60,607 bases of DNA from Pseudoalteromonas piscicida (GTDB taxonomy: Bacteria > Pseudomonadota > Gammaproteobacteria > Enterobacterales > Alteromonadaceae). The translations under genes were made by a program, and so were the position numbers. The stretch spans positions 1-60,607 of the forward strand of contig NZ_NKHF01000009.1 in assembly GCF_002744175.1 (NCBI RefSeq), given 5' to 3'. Position 1 is the stretch's first letter, and each line of letters starts with the position of its first letter. Below, in pieces: positions 1 through 8,695 of this stretch. Under the pieces are notes generated by a model. It ran no database searches, was not told the origin of the DNA, and saw nothing but the letters and a program-made list of their open reading frames with translations.

Positions 1-323
1 AAGGCACTGAGTTAAGTCAGCTAGAAATGAATAAATGAAAGGGGCAAAACGCCCCTTAAAAAACTAACAACTATGTAAAACTGTATATTTAACCTGACCC
101 CGCATAACAACTTGCTCTTTAGCAGCTCTTATCCCCTACTACTGCGTTAAATTTGCTTGTAATAGGCCAGCTATTGAGACACAAACTTGCCTTATACTAA
201 GAAACAACTTCTGCTTAGAGTGATAGTACGTTTTTACCTTAGGTACTTTAGTTGATTAACCAACTTCTTATTACCTTAAGTTCAGGTTATTTAGTGAATG
301 ACTCACCAAGGCTGAATTGACAA
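1..323. other. gene-free left edge of the window
   Basis: No convincing coding region is visible in this AT-rich stretch after the end of the Maf-type gene. It holds a short GC-rich hairpin at 39-57, listed separately, and a weak inverted repeat around 251-266 (AGTTG/CAACT). No promoter could be assigned. A gene ending near position 1 may lie just outside the window. Confidence 0.5.
39..57. terminator. short GC-rich hairpin, possible terminator
   Basis: A seven-pair stem (AAGGGGC with GCCCCTT) encloses the loop AAAAC. On the minus strand it is followed by a T-rich run broken by C and A, so it could end the leftward flagellin-to-Maf transcript, although it lies about 270 bases past the last stop codon. 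It could equally end a gene entering from the left. Confidence 0.35.
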
Positions 324-2414
324 TTATCCCTTACCAAAATCACATTTAACACGATAATTGTCTTTAAAGTACTCTTCCATTTCATGTACATAACTAATCC
401 ACATTGCATTAACCTTTTGATATGACTCTAGAGTAAAAGCTTCACTCTCATAGGTATACAGTAACGTAACCATTGGGCAATGATAGTAAAGCATTGAACC
501 TTTGAGCATATGAAATAAAAAGCTTAACGCAGTGTCTTTGAAAGCGTATAAGTAGCGTTGCTGTCTACGTAAAATATCCGCCGCCTCGTGACGAGTGGTA
601 TATGGCAAACTAGCAAGCTCAATCAGGTGATTGCAAATTTCGGTAAACTTTTCACTGAAGATGACGCTATCATTAACCTCGCTGATAGCAATGCTAGAGA
701 ATTGCGCTTTGAACGCTTCAATTACTTTGTTTTTATCTTCTTTATTCGCTATGGGCAGAGAAAGTAAATCTTTTCGATGAACGGGTACGCACCCCTTAAT
801 CATAGCACCTGCACCAACGTTGTAGATTGTATTATTTTTATAATGAGAAGTCAGCCTCTCTAGCTGTCCATGAGCAGTTAAGAACAAATCATTCGTTTCA
901 ACGACCCCTCCAAAGTTTCCGGGAAGTGTATAACCGTGAAGCGGTATACTTAGATAACCAGCTTCACGCTCATCTTCATTACAACTTTTATAGATGCTAT
1001 CTTTACTATGATGCCTGCCTTCAGGTGCCCTGCCATTGTCAACACCGAAAAGGTATACGGACTTGAACCCTGCACTTAAAATAAACGAAAGGCCAGTATT
1101 GGCAACCACTGGATTACAAAAAGGCAGTAAAGGCAACTCCTTACGATGTAAAGCAATACTCAGGTAATTTAAAAATGCAGTTCCTGCCTCGTTGCCCTTA
1201 AGCGCAATTCCCGCCCACTTGTACCTATCTAAGTTATCAGGATATAAAGTGTTAATCCCTAGCAAATTAACGTTTTTATAATAGCCTTCAGGTACAATGT
1301 TGCCAAATATCTCGTAGTTTTGATATGGCCGCTCGACTAAAACATGAAAATCCGCCTTTATTCCTTTTTTATGTAAAGATGCTATCGCAGTGCCTGCTGC
1401 GACTATGATCGCTCTATCTTGGTTTTCTCTTATAAAATCTTCAGCTTCATCCAGTGATGGACCATTACCGATGAGAAAAACCGGAATATTAGTATCTTTA
1501 CAAGAGGGCGATAAAGACAATAGAAAATTAGCTTTTTTCTCCAATAAATGCACACTATGAGAAAAGCCAGTTATTGCGTCGTTGAAGAAACCATGACCAT
1601 ACTGAAATTTAAAGTAATCGTGCACCCACTTTGATATTATTTTATTTGTCTCTGCTTGGGGCGTATGTTGGTAGCAGAAACTTCTGACTAAAGAAAACGC
1701 GCCGATATCTTGAGAAATGGCTTCCAAATCATCTATTATTGTTGTTTCGTCTGCCCCAAGTAGTAAGAATAAGCAATCTCCAGCTTCATCGATTTTATGA
1801 ATAATCTCAAACCAGTCTATACAGAATAAACTGGCAAAAAACTGTTCCAAATCCGGCTCGATAATAAATAGATAATTAAATGATTTTTTTTCTAGTAAAA
1901 TAGGCAGATGATAACCAAGTCCAACACCAAACATAATTGCCGAGGGGAATACATCTGGCAATTCTTTAATTTTCTTTTGCTCTGCCGCTTTTATTAACTT
2001 CATCTCCTTTGTCAGCTCAGACATATATCTTATATGTATCCGTCCATCTTCCTGAGCTGGATAGTGAGAGTAGTCTGTTAAAGTTGTATAAGGAGCTTTG
2101 AGACGGTCATCAACTTGTCCACGGGCTTGTTGAATGGGGTCTTCTGAATATAAAGGAACAGTAAAACCCTTAGGTATGAAGTTACCATGACCTGATTTTG
2201 TCACATGAATACAAAAATCTTCGCGAGTTTCAAAATTGCTAATTAGCTCAAAGATATCTGGGTAAAACTTTTTAAACGCTGCAAGATTTTTTTCAAAGCG
2301 TTCGTTTGCTTCATGTGCAAATTTCTGCTCTCTTTCTTCGTGTGCTTTTACATCACTAAGCTTTTGTTCTAATTCGTCAATTTGATTTTCAATATTATTT
2401 GGCGGGATGGTCAT
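324..2414 (-). CDS. maf: Maf-type flagellin glycosylation protein (DUF115)
   Basis: Predicted motility accessory factor. In polarly flagellated bacteria this family is needed to transfer nonulosonic acid sugars (pseudaminic or legionaminic acid type) onto flagellin in the cytoplasm. The 696-residue protein begins with a charged coiled coil (about residues 8-50), has a glycine-rich segment FGVGLGYHLP near 162-171, and carries the DUF115 core from about 295 to 470 with GNGPSLD at 317-323 and FGVDNG near 456. It is the last gene of the leftward flagellin-flaG-fliD-fliS group, starting 7 bases after the preceding stop, which fits a role in flagellin modification. No sugar-synthesis genes are in the window, so the donor is unknown. 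Family assignment is firm; the exact sugar is inference. Confidence 0.85.
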   Translation of the reverse strand: MTIPPNNIENQIDELEQKLSDVKAHEEREQKFAHEANERFEKNLAAFKKFYPDIFELISNFETREDFCIHVTKSGHGNFIPKGFTVPLYSEDPIQQARGQVDDRLKAPYTTLTDYSHYPAQEDGRIHIRYMSELTKEMKLIKAAEQKKIKELPDVFPSAIMFGVGLGYHLPILLEKKSFNYLFIIEPDLEQFFASLFCIDWFEIIHKIDEAGDCLFLLLGADETTIIDDLEAISQDIGAFSLVRSFCYQHTPQAETNKIISKWVHDYFKFQYGHGFFNDAITGFSHSVHLLEKKANFLLSLSPSCKDTNIPVFLIGNGPSLDEAEDFIRENQDRAIIVAAGTAIASLHKKGIKADFHVLVERPYQNYEIFGNIVPEGYYKNVNLLGINTLYPDNLDRYKWAGIALKGNEAGTAFLNYLSIALHRKELPLLPFCNPVVANTGLSFILSAGFKSVYLFGVDNGRAPEGRHHSKDSIYKSCNEDEREAGYLSIPLHGYTLPGNFGGVVETNDLFLTAHGQLERLTSHYKNNTIYNVGAGAMIKGCVPVHRKDLLSLPIANKEDKNKVIEAFKAQFSSIAISEVNDSVIFSEKFTEICNHLIELASLPYTTRHEAADILRRQQRYLYAFKDTALSFLFHMLKGSMLYYHCPMVTLLYTYESEAFTLESYQKVNAMWISYVHEMEEYFKDNYRVKCDFGKG

Positions 2415-2421
2415 TTAAAAC

Positions 2422-2718
2422 CTATTTTAACTGAGTATATAAACCGACTTTCTTCTTATTTTTCATCAAAGTTGAAAGTTCTTTCTTAATCTTATCTTGT
2501 TTATCTTGCAGTGAATTTGTCAACTCCTCGTAGCGGGTGACAATTGAATCAAGTTGAACATATTGATCAGATTCAATACTCACCGAATCACAAAATATCT
2601 TCTCAAGGCTCTGACGAAAAGCGTTTAACTGCGCAGCCAAGACCTCATACTCACCGTTGTGCACCATATGTTCAATTTCTAATAATTGAGATTCAAGTGC
2701 ATCTAAATCAGCTTGCAT
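2422..2718 (-). CDS. FliT-like flagellar export chaperone (putative)
   Basis: Small, helical, charged protein of about 98 residues, with a Lys-rich C-terminus (KKELSTLMKNKKKVG). Its place directly after fliS and before the Maf gene is where Vibrio species carry FlaI, a FliT-type chaperone for the filament cap or other late substrates. No catalytic motif is visible. The start is uncertain: the ATG at 2718 overlaps the end of fliS by 11 bases, which fits translational coupling, whereas the longer frame opening near 2757 uses TTG/ATG without a ribosome binding site and would overlap fliS by 50 bases. The function rests on position and size more than on sequence. Confidence 0.6.
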   Translation of the reverse strand: MQADLDALESQLLEIEHMVHNGEYEVLAAQLNAFRQSLEKIFCDSVSIESDQYVQLDSIVTRYEELTNSLQDKQDKIKKELSTLMKNKKKVGLYTQLK

Positions 2719-3130
2719 GAGCGCTGCTTTCTTTGAATGTCTGATTACGAACATCAACAGGGATTGCGTCCCAGGCCGATTTGATTTCTTTCAATAAGTT
2801 CATAACTTCATCAACGATTTGAGGGTCATTTTTAACAGACGAATCGATCAACCGGTCAATCATATATGAATATAATGCATATAGATTTTCAGTTACTTCT
2901 CCGCCTACTTCAAAATCCAAACACCCTCTTAACGCCTCTATAATCGCAGACGCGCGAGACAGATGTTCACTTTTTGCTTCTAGCTGCTTCTTTTCAATAG
3001 CAACTTTAGCTAAAACCATTTTCTCAACCGCACCAGCCATAAGCATCTGGATTATTTCATAGCGATCAGCACCCGCTACACGCGTTTTTATAGCTTCTTT
3101 TTGATAATTTTTTACTCGAGCATTATACAT
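2708..3130 (-). CDS. fliS: flagellin export chaperone FliS
   Basis: FliS binds the C-terminus of unexported flagellin in the cytoplasm, prevents premature polymerisation and delivers it to the export gate. The 140-residue product starts MYNARVKNYQKEAIKTRV and has the family's YEIIQMLMAGAVEKM segment around residues 24-38, then an all-helical body, as expected of the four-helix bundle. Length is normal. It lies 17 bases after fliD in the same leftward transcript and overlaps the FliT-like gene downstream. Only one FliS is visible although three flagellins lie upstream, so it presumably serves all of them. Confidence 0.93.
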   Translation of the reverse strand: MYNARVKNYQKEAIKTRVAGADRYEIIQMLMAGAVEKMVLAKVAIEKKQLEAKSEHLSRASAIIEALRGCLDFEVGGEVTENLYALYSYMIDRLIDSSVKNDPQIVDEVMNLLKEIKSAWDAIPVDVRNQTFKESSAHAS

Positions 3131-3147
3131 ATTACTTGCCTCTCTAT

Positions 3148-4542
3148 TTACTTCGATTTCGTAAAGCCAGGTAGATTAGCTAACTGAGCTCCTAAGTAAG
3201 ATTGGGTCGATTTCATTTGAGCAATCAAAACATCAAGACCAGCATACTGCTCTCTTAATCGAGACTCTAACGATTCCATACGATAATTATGGTTCTCTTT
3301 ATCGTCTTCTAAATCACCCAATTGCTCATTTAAGGTATTCTCACGCTGCTTCATGATGCCGCCAGAATTCGTGTAGCCTTCAAGAAGCGACTCTAACTGC
3401 TTACCAACACCGTTTTCTCCAGCAAAAGCCTTGCCAATATCATCAAAATTTTCATCCATTGCTTCATTTAAACTACGAACTAGGGTTGATTTTTCCATAT
3501 AGCCGTCATCGTCAAGCCCGATCCCAATATCAAAAATACTCGTAAACGGCCCAGCATTGGTCAACTCTGTAGAAAGTGCACTCAACAGCTGAGATTCGAA
3601 AGTCCTAATCGTAGAGTCTCCATTAAGGGCCTCTTCTTTTCGGGTTTGAAATTTCAACTGTCCAATCATTTTATTGTAATTTGCAATAAACTCATCCACC
3701 AGTTTAGACACACTCTCCCTGTCATATTCAACAGAAAGCTTTGCGGTCTCACCGTCAACACTTTGACGCTTAGCAGTTATAGTCATATCCTGTACTGCAT
3801 CTTTAAAAGTATTGGTGTCACTTGTGATTGATATACCGTCCACTTTGATTTCCGCACTTTGTGCTGCTTCAGATGTAACTATACCAGGGGTCCCTCCTCC
3901 AGTAGCTACCGTTGACACGTTATCCAACTCTGCATTATCGTTTTTAATAATTAAATCATTATTATCACCTGAGACAGTAGATGTTAATACCAATTTAGAT
4001 TCGGAGCCTGTATTGATAATATTAGCGGTCACACCAAAATTATCATCAGAGTCATTGATAGCATCACGTAAATCGGCAAGTGTAGCGCCTGCATCAAGTG
4101 TTAAATTAAAACTCTTATCTCCGGCTTCAAAAGTCATCGTTCCACCTGAGGCTGTTACCACATCCTCAGTAGAGGTAAACAAGTTTGGTTCAGAAATTGC
4201 TCGGCTTCCTTGAGCAAGCTTAACCACTTCAATATTGAAATTACCTGGAGTTATCTTAGAAGTAGGGGTTACAGACACCAAATCTCCGTCATCGCTGGTA
4301 GGCTGTCTAATGTTAGCGATTCGTTTTTCGAAGTTATCCAAATCAGCTAACTTCGCAATAGTGTCCTTAAGTTCTGACATAGCCGACTTAACCGCACCGA
4401 TAGCAGACAACTCTACTTTGAGAGACTCTTCTTTTATTTTGAATGCTCGTTGCTTTGGTACATTTTCAGCAGCTACAGAGGCTGAGATTATATCCTCAAG
4501 GTTTAATCCCGAGCCAACCCCTGCATTTGTAATAAGTGGCAT
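3148..4542 (-). CDS. fliD: flagellar filament cap protein FliD
   Basis: FliD forms the pentameric cap at the tip of the filament and guides insertion of flagellin monomers. The 464-residue protein has the N-terminal family domain (GSGLNLEDIISASV near residues 10-23, with a helix rich in Ala and Leu after it) and the C-terminal domain with DIGIGLDDDGYMEKSTLVR. The central part is Thr/Ser/Asp-rich, as in the surface-exposed domains of other caps. It sits between flaG (27 bases upstream) and fliS (17 bases downstream), the standard order in Vibrio and Pseudoalteromonas. No internal promoter was seen, so it is probably transcribed with flaG. Confidence 0.94.
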   Translation of the reverse strand: MPLITNAGVGSGLNLEDIISASVAAENVPKQRAFKIKEESLKVELSAIGAVKSAMSELKDTIAKLADLDNFEKRIANIRQPTSDDGDLVSVTPTSKITPGNFNIEVVKLAQGSRAISEPNLFTSTEDVVTASGGTMTFEAGDKSFNLTLDAGATLADLRDAINDSDDNFGVTANIINTGSESKLVLTSTVSGDNNDLIIKNDNAELDNVSTVATGGGTPGIVTSEAAQSAEIKVDGISITSDTNTFKDAVQDMTITAKRQSVDGETAKLSVEYDRESVSKLVDEFIANYNKMIGQLKFQTRKEEALNGDSTIRTFESQLLSALSTELTNAGPFTSIFDIGIGLDDDGYMEKSTLVRSLNEAMDENFDDIGKAFAGENGVGKQLESLLEGYTNSGGIMKQRENTLNEQLGDLEDDKENHNYRMESLESRLREQYAGLDVLIAQMKSTQSYLGAQLANLPGFTKSK

Positions 4543-4569
4543 AACAATACTCCTAAGATCAATGGTGAG

Positions 4570-4986
4570 TTATGCTGAACGGTTGAATAACAACCCTTTG
4601 CTAGATAGTTTATCGGCAAATTCTTCTAAAGCTTTAGCTACTTCGCGAAACTCTTCGGTTGGGATCTCGCGAATAACCTCTTCACCTTCTTTATCGAGCA
4701 CTTTAATCACAGGGGGATCGCCCTCTTCATCGAACTCAAAAACGATATTGGTCGCCGTAACCGGTATGTAACTATTTAGCTTTTCAAGGTTCTCTTTGAC
4801 CTCAGCAAACATAGCTTCTTTATCTGTTTGCATATCAAGACTAGGTCGCTCAATATTAACTGCCCCTCTACTAGCAAGTTCTGTGCCTTTGTCTACCTTG
4901 GATTCATTGAGGTCGGTCTTTGTCACTCCAAAATTTGTCGAAGGTAAGTCATCTCCAAACTTCTTGGTCGCACTAACATCAATCAT
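4570..4986 (-). CDS. flaG: FlaG family flagellar protein
   Basis: FlaG proteins are small filament-associated proteins; in several polar flagellates their loss gives altered filament length. The 138-residue product has the family signature in its second half, VIKVLDKEGEEVIREIPTEEF at about 92-112, followed by a short helix. The first half is polar and low in complexity, typical for the family. A ribosome binding site (GGGGGAG) precedes the ATG. It follows the first flagellin gene after an 85-base gap holding a strong hairpin, and is followed by fliD in the same orientation. Confidence 0.9.
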   Translation of the reverse strand: MIDVSATKKFGDDLPSTNFGVTKTDLNESKVDKGTELASRGAVNIERPSLDMQTDKEAMFAEVKENLEKLNSYIPVTATNIVFEFDEEGDPPVIKVLDKEGEEVIREIPTEEFREVAKALEEFADKLSSKGLLFNRSA

Positions 4987-5016
4987 AACATCTCCCCCAT
5001 ACTAACTTTTAAGTAT

Positions 5017-5058
5017 AAGCCACTTTGCCAAAAAAAACCTATAAGTACAAAGTGGCTT
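5017..5058 (-). terminator. 11-bp inverted repeat between flagellin and flaG (terminator or attenuator)
   Basis: AAGCCACTTTG at 5017-5027 pairs perfectly with CAAAGTGGCTT at 5048-5058, with a 20-base loop containing an A/T homopolymer. It lies just after the flagellin stop codon. On the minus strand it is not followed by a clean T-run, so a 3' end stabiliser or partial attenuator that lowers flaG-fliD expression below that of flagellin is as likely as a full terminator. Confidence 0.5.
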
Positions 5059-5071
5059 GGTACGGTTACGA

Positions 5072-6037
5072 TTAACCAAGCAGCGACAATGCAACTTGCG
5101 GGCGTTGGTTGGCCTGACTAAGTATTGATTGGCTAGCTTGCTGCAGTATTTGCATCTTAGTTAAGTTAGCCGTTTCTTGCGCAAAATCAGTATCTTGAAT
5201 TCGTGACTTCGCAGCACTTAGGTTTTCAGAGATATTTGATTGGTTCTGGATTGTTGATTGGAAACGGTTTTGAACCGCACCTAATTCTGCACGCTTCTTA
5301 TCTACGACAGCAATAAGGGAGTCCATACCTGCCATGGTCAACTGGGCATTCGTTTGAGAAGTAACACTGATAGATGACGCTGCGAAGCTTGCTGCAAATG
5401 TATCACCAGAGCTTACCGCTGCACCACTCACCGCAGAGATACCTGCTGCTAATGTGGTTAACCCTTTACCACCCACTGCACTAGCAACCGAAGCTAATCC
5501 AGACAATGTGAAACCATTATTCCCTGTCAGAGAATTAGCTGTACCACCAACAGATTTCATACTGAAACCAATAGTTTGAATTGCATCAGCACCAACTTGA
5601 AAGCTTGCTTCATAGGTGCCATCAAGTAGATTTTGACCACCAAAGGTCGTGTCTTCAGCAATACGGTTAATTTCTTTAGTTAGTGAGTCAACTTCGTCTT
5701 GAATAGCAACCCTGTCTTCATCAGTATTCGAACCATTAGAAGACTGCTGTGCCAGCGTTCTCATCCGCTGTAACATCGTAGTTACTTCATCTAGCGCCCC
5801 TTCAGCCGTTTGCGCCAGTGAAATTCCATCATTCGCATTTCGGTTACCCTGATTCAAACCATTGACTTGACTAGTAAGACGGTTAGCAATTTGCATACCT
5901 GCAGAATCATCTTTCGCGCTATTGATACGCATACCAGAAGATAAGCGCTGGAATGATGTATCAAGTGCGTTGCCAGATTTTGTTAACTGGCGTTGTGCGT
6001 TCAAAGAACTCACATTTGTGTTTACGTATAAAGCCAT
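5072..6037 (-). CDS. flagellin (first copy, adjacent to flaG)
   Basis: Structural subunit of the flagellar filament. The 321-residue protein has the conserved N-terminal D0/D1 helices ([17 protein letters not shown], then [20 protein letters not shown]) and the C-terminal helices ending in [14 protein letters not shown]. The central variable region is short and rich in Ala, Gly and Ser (about 165-235), giving a small flagellin with Ser/Thr residues that a Maf-type enzyme could modify. It is closest to the third copy at 7634-8599, from which it differs at scattered positions, including a [11 protein letters not shown] stretch where the other two have ADDAAGLQISD. A sigma-28 type promoter lies upstream at 6139-6165. 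Confidence 0.95.
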   Translation of the reverse strand: MALYVNTNVSSLNAQRQLTKSGNALDTSFQRLSSGMRINSAKDDSAGMQIANRLTSQVNGLNQGNRNANDGISLAQTAEGALDEVTTMLQRMRTLAQQSSNGSNTDEDRVAIQDEVDSLTKEINRIAEDTTFGGQNLLDGTYEASFQVGADAIQTIGFSMKSVGGTANSLTGNNGFTLSGLASVASAVGGKGLTTLAAGISAVSGAAVSSGDTFAASFAASSISVTSQTNAQLTMAGMDSLIAVVDKKRAELGAVQNRFQSTIQNQSNISENLSAAKSRIQDTDFAQETANLTKMQILQQASQSILSQANQRPQVALSLLG

Positions 6038-6138
6038 AATAGCCTCCGCTTTATCAATTTACTTCAAAACGTCGGGATACCCCTACCCTTCGGCTTTGAA
6101 TGGAGTTAGAGTCCTAAAGTGATAGTTCTCTAACTCTA

Positions 6139-6165
6139 CTATCGACAAATAAAGAGAAAGCTTTA
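6139..6165 (-). promoter_or_regulatory. sigma-28 (FliA) type promoter of the first flagellin
   Basis: On the minus strand the -35 element TAAAGCTT (6158-6165) is separated by 11 bases from the -10 element GTCGATAG (6139-6146). The established consensus is TAAAGTTT-N11-GCCGATAA, so 7 of 8 and 6 of 8 positions match. The flagellin start codon follows about 100 bases further on. The same region forms a small AAAGC/GCTTT hairpin. Confidence 0.75.
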
Positions 6166-6189
6166 GCTTTTTTTTAAATTTAAATTATT

Positions 6190-7158
6190 TTACCCTTGTA
6201 ACAAACTTAAAGCGGCTTGAGGCCTTTGATTTGCCTGGCCTAAAATAGTTTGGCTAGCTTGTTGCAATATCTGATTCTTTGTTAGTTTTGCAGTCTCTAG
6301 TGCAAAGTCTGCATCCTTGATACGAGATTTTGCAGCTGATAAATTTTCAGAAATATTAGCTTGGTTACGAATAGTTGACTGAAATCGGTTTTGCACAGCA
6401 CCGAGCTCTGCCCGTTTTTTGTCAACGACTGCGATAAGTGAATCTACACCCGCCATAGTAAGCTGTGCGCTGGTTTGGGATGTAACGCTAATTGTAGAAA
6501 TCGCAAAATTGCTAGCAAAGTTATCACCTGAACTTACGGCTTGACCACTAACTGCAGATAAACCAGCGGCAAGCGCTGTTAAACCTTTGCCTCCGACAGC
6601 ACTCGCAATAGAGGCCATACCCGACATCGTAAATCCGTTATTAGCCGCAATTGAATTAGCAGTACCTCCAACGGATTTCATGCTAAAACCTATGGTCTGA
6701 ATTGCATCTCCACCGACTTGAAAATTAGCCTCATAGGTGCCATCAAGCAAATTTTGGCCACCAAATGTGGTATCTGCTGCTACACGGTTAATCTCTTTTG
6801 CGAGCTGTAATACCTCATCTTGAATCGCTACTCGATCCTCATCAGTATTCGAACCATTTGCCGATTGCTGGGCAAGCGTTCTCATTCGCTGCAACATTGA
6901 TGTCACTTCATCCAGTGCACCTTCAGCAGTCTGCGCAAGTGAAATACCATCATTAGCGTTTCGATTACCTTGCGTCAAACCTAAAATTTGCGACTGTAGA
7001 CGGTCAGATATTTGTAGACCCGCAGCGTCATCTGCCGCGCTGTTGATGCGCATACCTGATGATAGACGCTTAAATGAAGTATCCAGCTCATTGCCAGAAT
7101 TCGTCAATTGTCTTTGTGCATTAATCGCACTGACATTAGTGTTAACATATAAAGCCAT
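6190..7158 (-). CDS. flagellin (second copy, sigma-54 type promoter)
   Basis: Second of three tandem flagellin genes, 322 residues, with intact D0/D1 termini ([17 protein letters not shown] at the start; QANQRPQAALSLLQG at the end). It differs from the other two in having [15 protein letters not shown] where they have QVNGLNQG or QINGLNQG, an extra terminal Gly, and DADFALETAKLTKNQ near the C-terminus. Its upstream region carries a sigma-54 type site instead of a sigma-28 site. This parallels Vibrio, where flaA is sigma-54 dependent and the other flagellins sigma-28 dependent, so this copy may be the essential or core flagellin. That role is inference. Confidence 0.94.
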   Translation of the reverse strand: MALYVNTNVSAINAQRQLTNSGNELDTSFKRLSSGMRINSAADDAAGLQISDRLQSQILGLTQGNRNANDGISLAQTAEGALDEVTSMLQRMRTLAQQSANGSNTDEDRVAIQDEVLQLAKEINRVAADTTFGGQNLLDGTYEANFQVGGDAIQTIGFSMKSVGGTANSIAANNGFTMSGMASIASAVGGKGLTALAAGLSAVSGQAVSSGDNFASNFAISTISVTSQTSAQLTMAGVDSLIAVVDKKRAELGAVQNRFQSTIRNQANISENLSAAKSRIKDADFALETAKLTKNQILQQASQTILGQANQRPQAALSLLQG

Positions 7159-7296
7159 AACTCACTCTCTTTTTGCCAATCAATTATCTAATTGATAGAT
7201 AGTTCAATGACAAAGCGGCATGTATGCATCGGGTAAACTTCCAACTAAGGCAACCAATTGCCACTTTGACGCCAAATTTAAAATCTAATTAAAGAA

Positions 7297-7312
7297 AGCA
7301 ATTTACGATCCA
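7297..7312 (-). promoter_or_regulatory. sigma-54 type promoter of the second flagellin
   Basis: The minus strand reads TGGATCG-TAAA-TTGCT. Against the consensus TGGCACG-N4-TTGCW the invariant GG and GC are present with correct spacing, and the -12 element is a full match. Transcription would start near 7285, about 125 bases before the start codon, leaving room for an FlrC-type enhancer site in the leader or upstream. Confidence 0.65.
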
Positions 7313-7428
7313 ACTTTTTCTTTTTTATATATCCTATATATAAAAACCATACTGAATCGCTAGATTCTACTAAGTTATGTTGCTCTATAATGGCTTGAGC
7401 AAGGCGAGGCTAATATCTACTTGAAAAG

Positions 7429-7452
7429 AAAAGGGGCCAAATAGCCCCTTTT
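7429..7452 (-). terminator. rho-independent terminator downstream of the third flagellin
   Basis: A perfect nine-pair stem, AAAAGGGGC (7429-7437) with GCCCCTTTT (7444-7452), encloses a six-base loop. On the minus strand it is followed by a T-rich tract. It is about 180 bases beyond the flagellin stop codon, so the transcript has a long, structured 3' region. Confidence 0.8.
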
Positions 7453-7633
7453 ATATATTTGAGAGTGAGTGTCATTTTTTTGAGCACATAGTTGGCATAC
7501 TTTGTGCTTTAGTTAACGTGTTCATATATTTTCATGAACGCTATTGGATTTTAAGCTCCTCCGCTTTATCATCCAATTCGGTGCCTAAGCAAATACCCCA
7601 TTCGGCTTAGGCACCATTTACCTTCCTAATTTA
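7453..7633. other. structured 3' region of the third flagellin transcript
   Basis: There is no gene here. Three inverted repeats lie between the flagellin stop and its terminator: GGTGCCTAAGC/GCTTAGGCACC (7580-7590 and 7605-7615, 11 pairs), GTTCAT/ATGAAC (7520-7525 and 7534-7539) and AGCACA/TGTGCT (7483-7488 and 7503-7508). The plus strand also shows a sigma-54 like string at 7493-7508. A 3'-derived small RNA or a stability element is possible; nothing shows which. Confidence 0.45.
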
Positions 7634-8599
7634 TTATCCAAGTAGACTTAAAGCCGCCTGTGGACGTTGGTTAGCCTGACTTAAAATCGTTTGGCTAGCC
7701 TGTTGAAGGATTTGCATTTTCGTTAAGTTAGCCGTTTCTTGAGCGAAGTCTGTATCTTTGATACGAGATTTTGCTGCAGATAAGTTCTCAGAGATATTCG
7801 ATTGGTTACGAATAGTTGACTGAAAACGATTCTGAACCGCACCCAGTTCCGCACGTTTTTTGTCTACCACTGCAATCAATGAATCCATACCAGCCATAGT
7901 CAACTGAGCATTTGCTTGTGAAGTCACACTAATAGATGACGCTGCGAAACTTGCTGCAAATGTATCACCAGAGCTAACCGCTGCACCACTTACAGCAGAG
8001 ATTCCCGCAGCTAAAGTAGTTAACCCTTTACCACCTACCGCACTTGCAACGGAAGCCATACCAGATAGCGTGAAACCACCATTTGCTGCAATAGAGTTAG
8101 CTGTATCACCTACGGTTTTCATACTAAAGCCGATAGTTTGAATCGCGTCTGCACCTACTTGGAAATTAGCTTCATAAGTACCATCAAGCAGGTTTTGACC
8201 ACCGAATGTAGTATCAGCTGCAACACGGTTGATTTCTTTGGTTAGTGAATCAACTTCGTCTTGAATAGCAACCCTGTCTTCATCTGTGTTTGAGCCGTTA
8301 GCTGATTGTTGTGCTAGCGTTCTCATACGTTGAAGCATTGAGGTTACTTCGTCCAGTGCACCTTCAGCAGTTTGTGCTAAAGATATACCGTCGTTTGCGT
8401 TACGGTTACCCTGATTTAGACCGTTAATTTGCGAAGTTAATCGGTCAGAAATTTGTAGACCAGCCGCATCGTCAGCTGCGCTGTTGATCCGAAAGCCTGA
8501 AGATAGACGCTTGAATGAGGTATCTAGTGAGTTACCAGAATTCATTAATTGTCTTTGTGCGTTCAATGAACTTACGTTAGTATTTACATAAAGTGCCAT
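7634..8599 (-). CDS. flagellin (third copy)
   Basis: Third tandem flagellin gene, 321 residues, with both conserved terminal helical regions ([31 protein letters not shown]) and the short Ala/Ser/Gly-rich centre. The centre ([19 protein letters not shown] and what follows) is almost the same as in the first copy, which suggests recent duplication or gene conversion between these two. The N-terminal ADDAAGLQISDR segment instead resembles the second copy. A sigma-28 type promoter lies upstream and a strong terminator downstream, so it is probably a single-gene, late-class transcript. Confidence 0.95.
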   Translation of the reverse strand: MALYVNTNVSSLNAQRQLMNSGNSLDTSFKRLSSGFRINSAADDAAGLQISDRLTSQINGLNQGNRNANDGISLAQTAEGALDEVTSMLQRMRTLAQQSANGSNTDEDRVAIQDEVDSLTKEINRVAADTTFGGQNLLDGTYEANFQVGADAIQTIGFSMKTVGDTANSIAANGGFTLSGMASVASAVGGKGLTTLAAGISAVSGAAVSSGDTFAASFAASSISVTSQANAQLTMAGMDSLIAVVDKKRAELGAVQNRFQSTIRNQSNISENLSAAKSRIKDTDFAQETANLTKMQILQQASQTILSQANQRPQAALSLLG

Positions 8600-8695
8600 G
8601 ATGGTTCTCCCACTTTAAATCGAGTCTTTCACTCTCAAACTTAGATTCTTTTCCAGCCTTTAAATGTTTTTCACTCTCCGGCTTGGTTAATTAAG

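Noticed and set aside
4235..4771. Plus-strand open frame of 178 codons over fliD and flaG
   Set aside because: It is antisense to two well-recognised genes, has no ribosome binding site or family pattern, and is a side effect of their codon use.
7250..7263. Second sigma-54 like string (TGGCAATTGGTTGC, minus) upstream of the second flagellin
   Set aside because: The GG to GC distance is one base too short; the site at 7297-7312 has the correct spacing.
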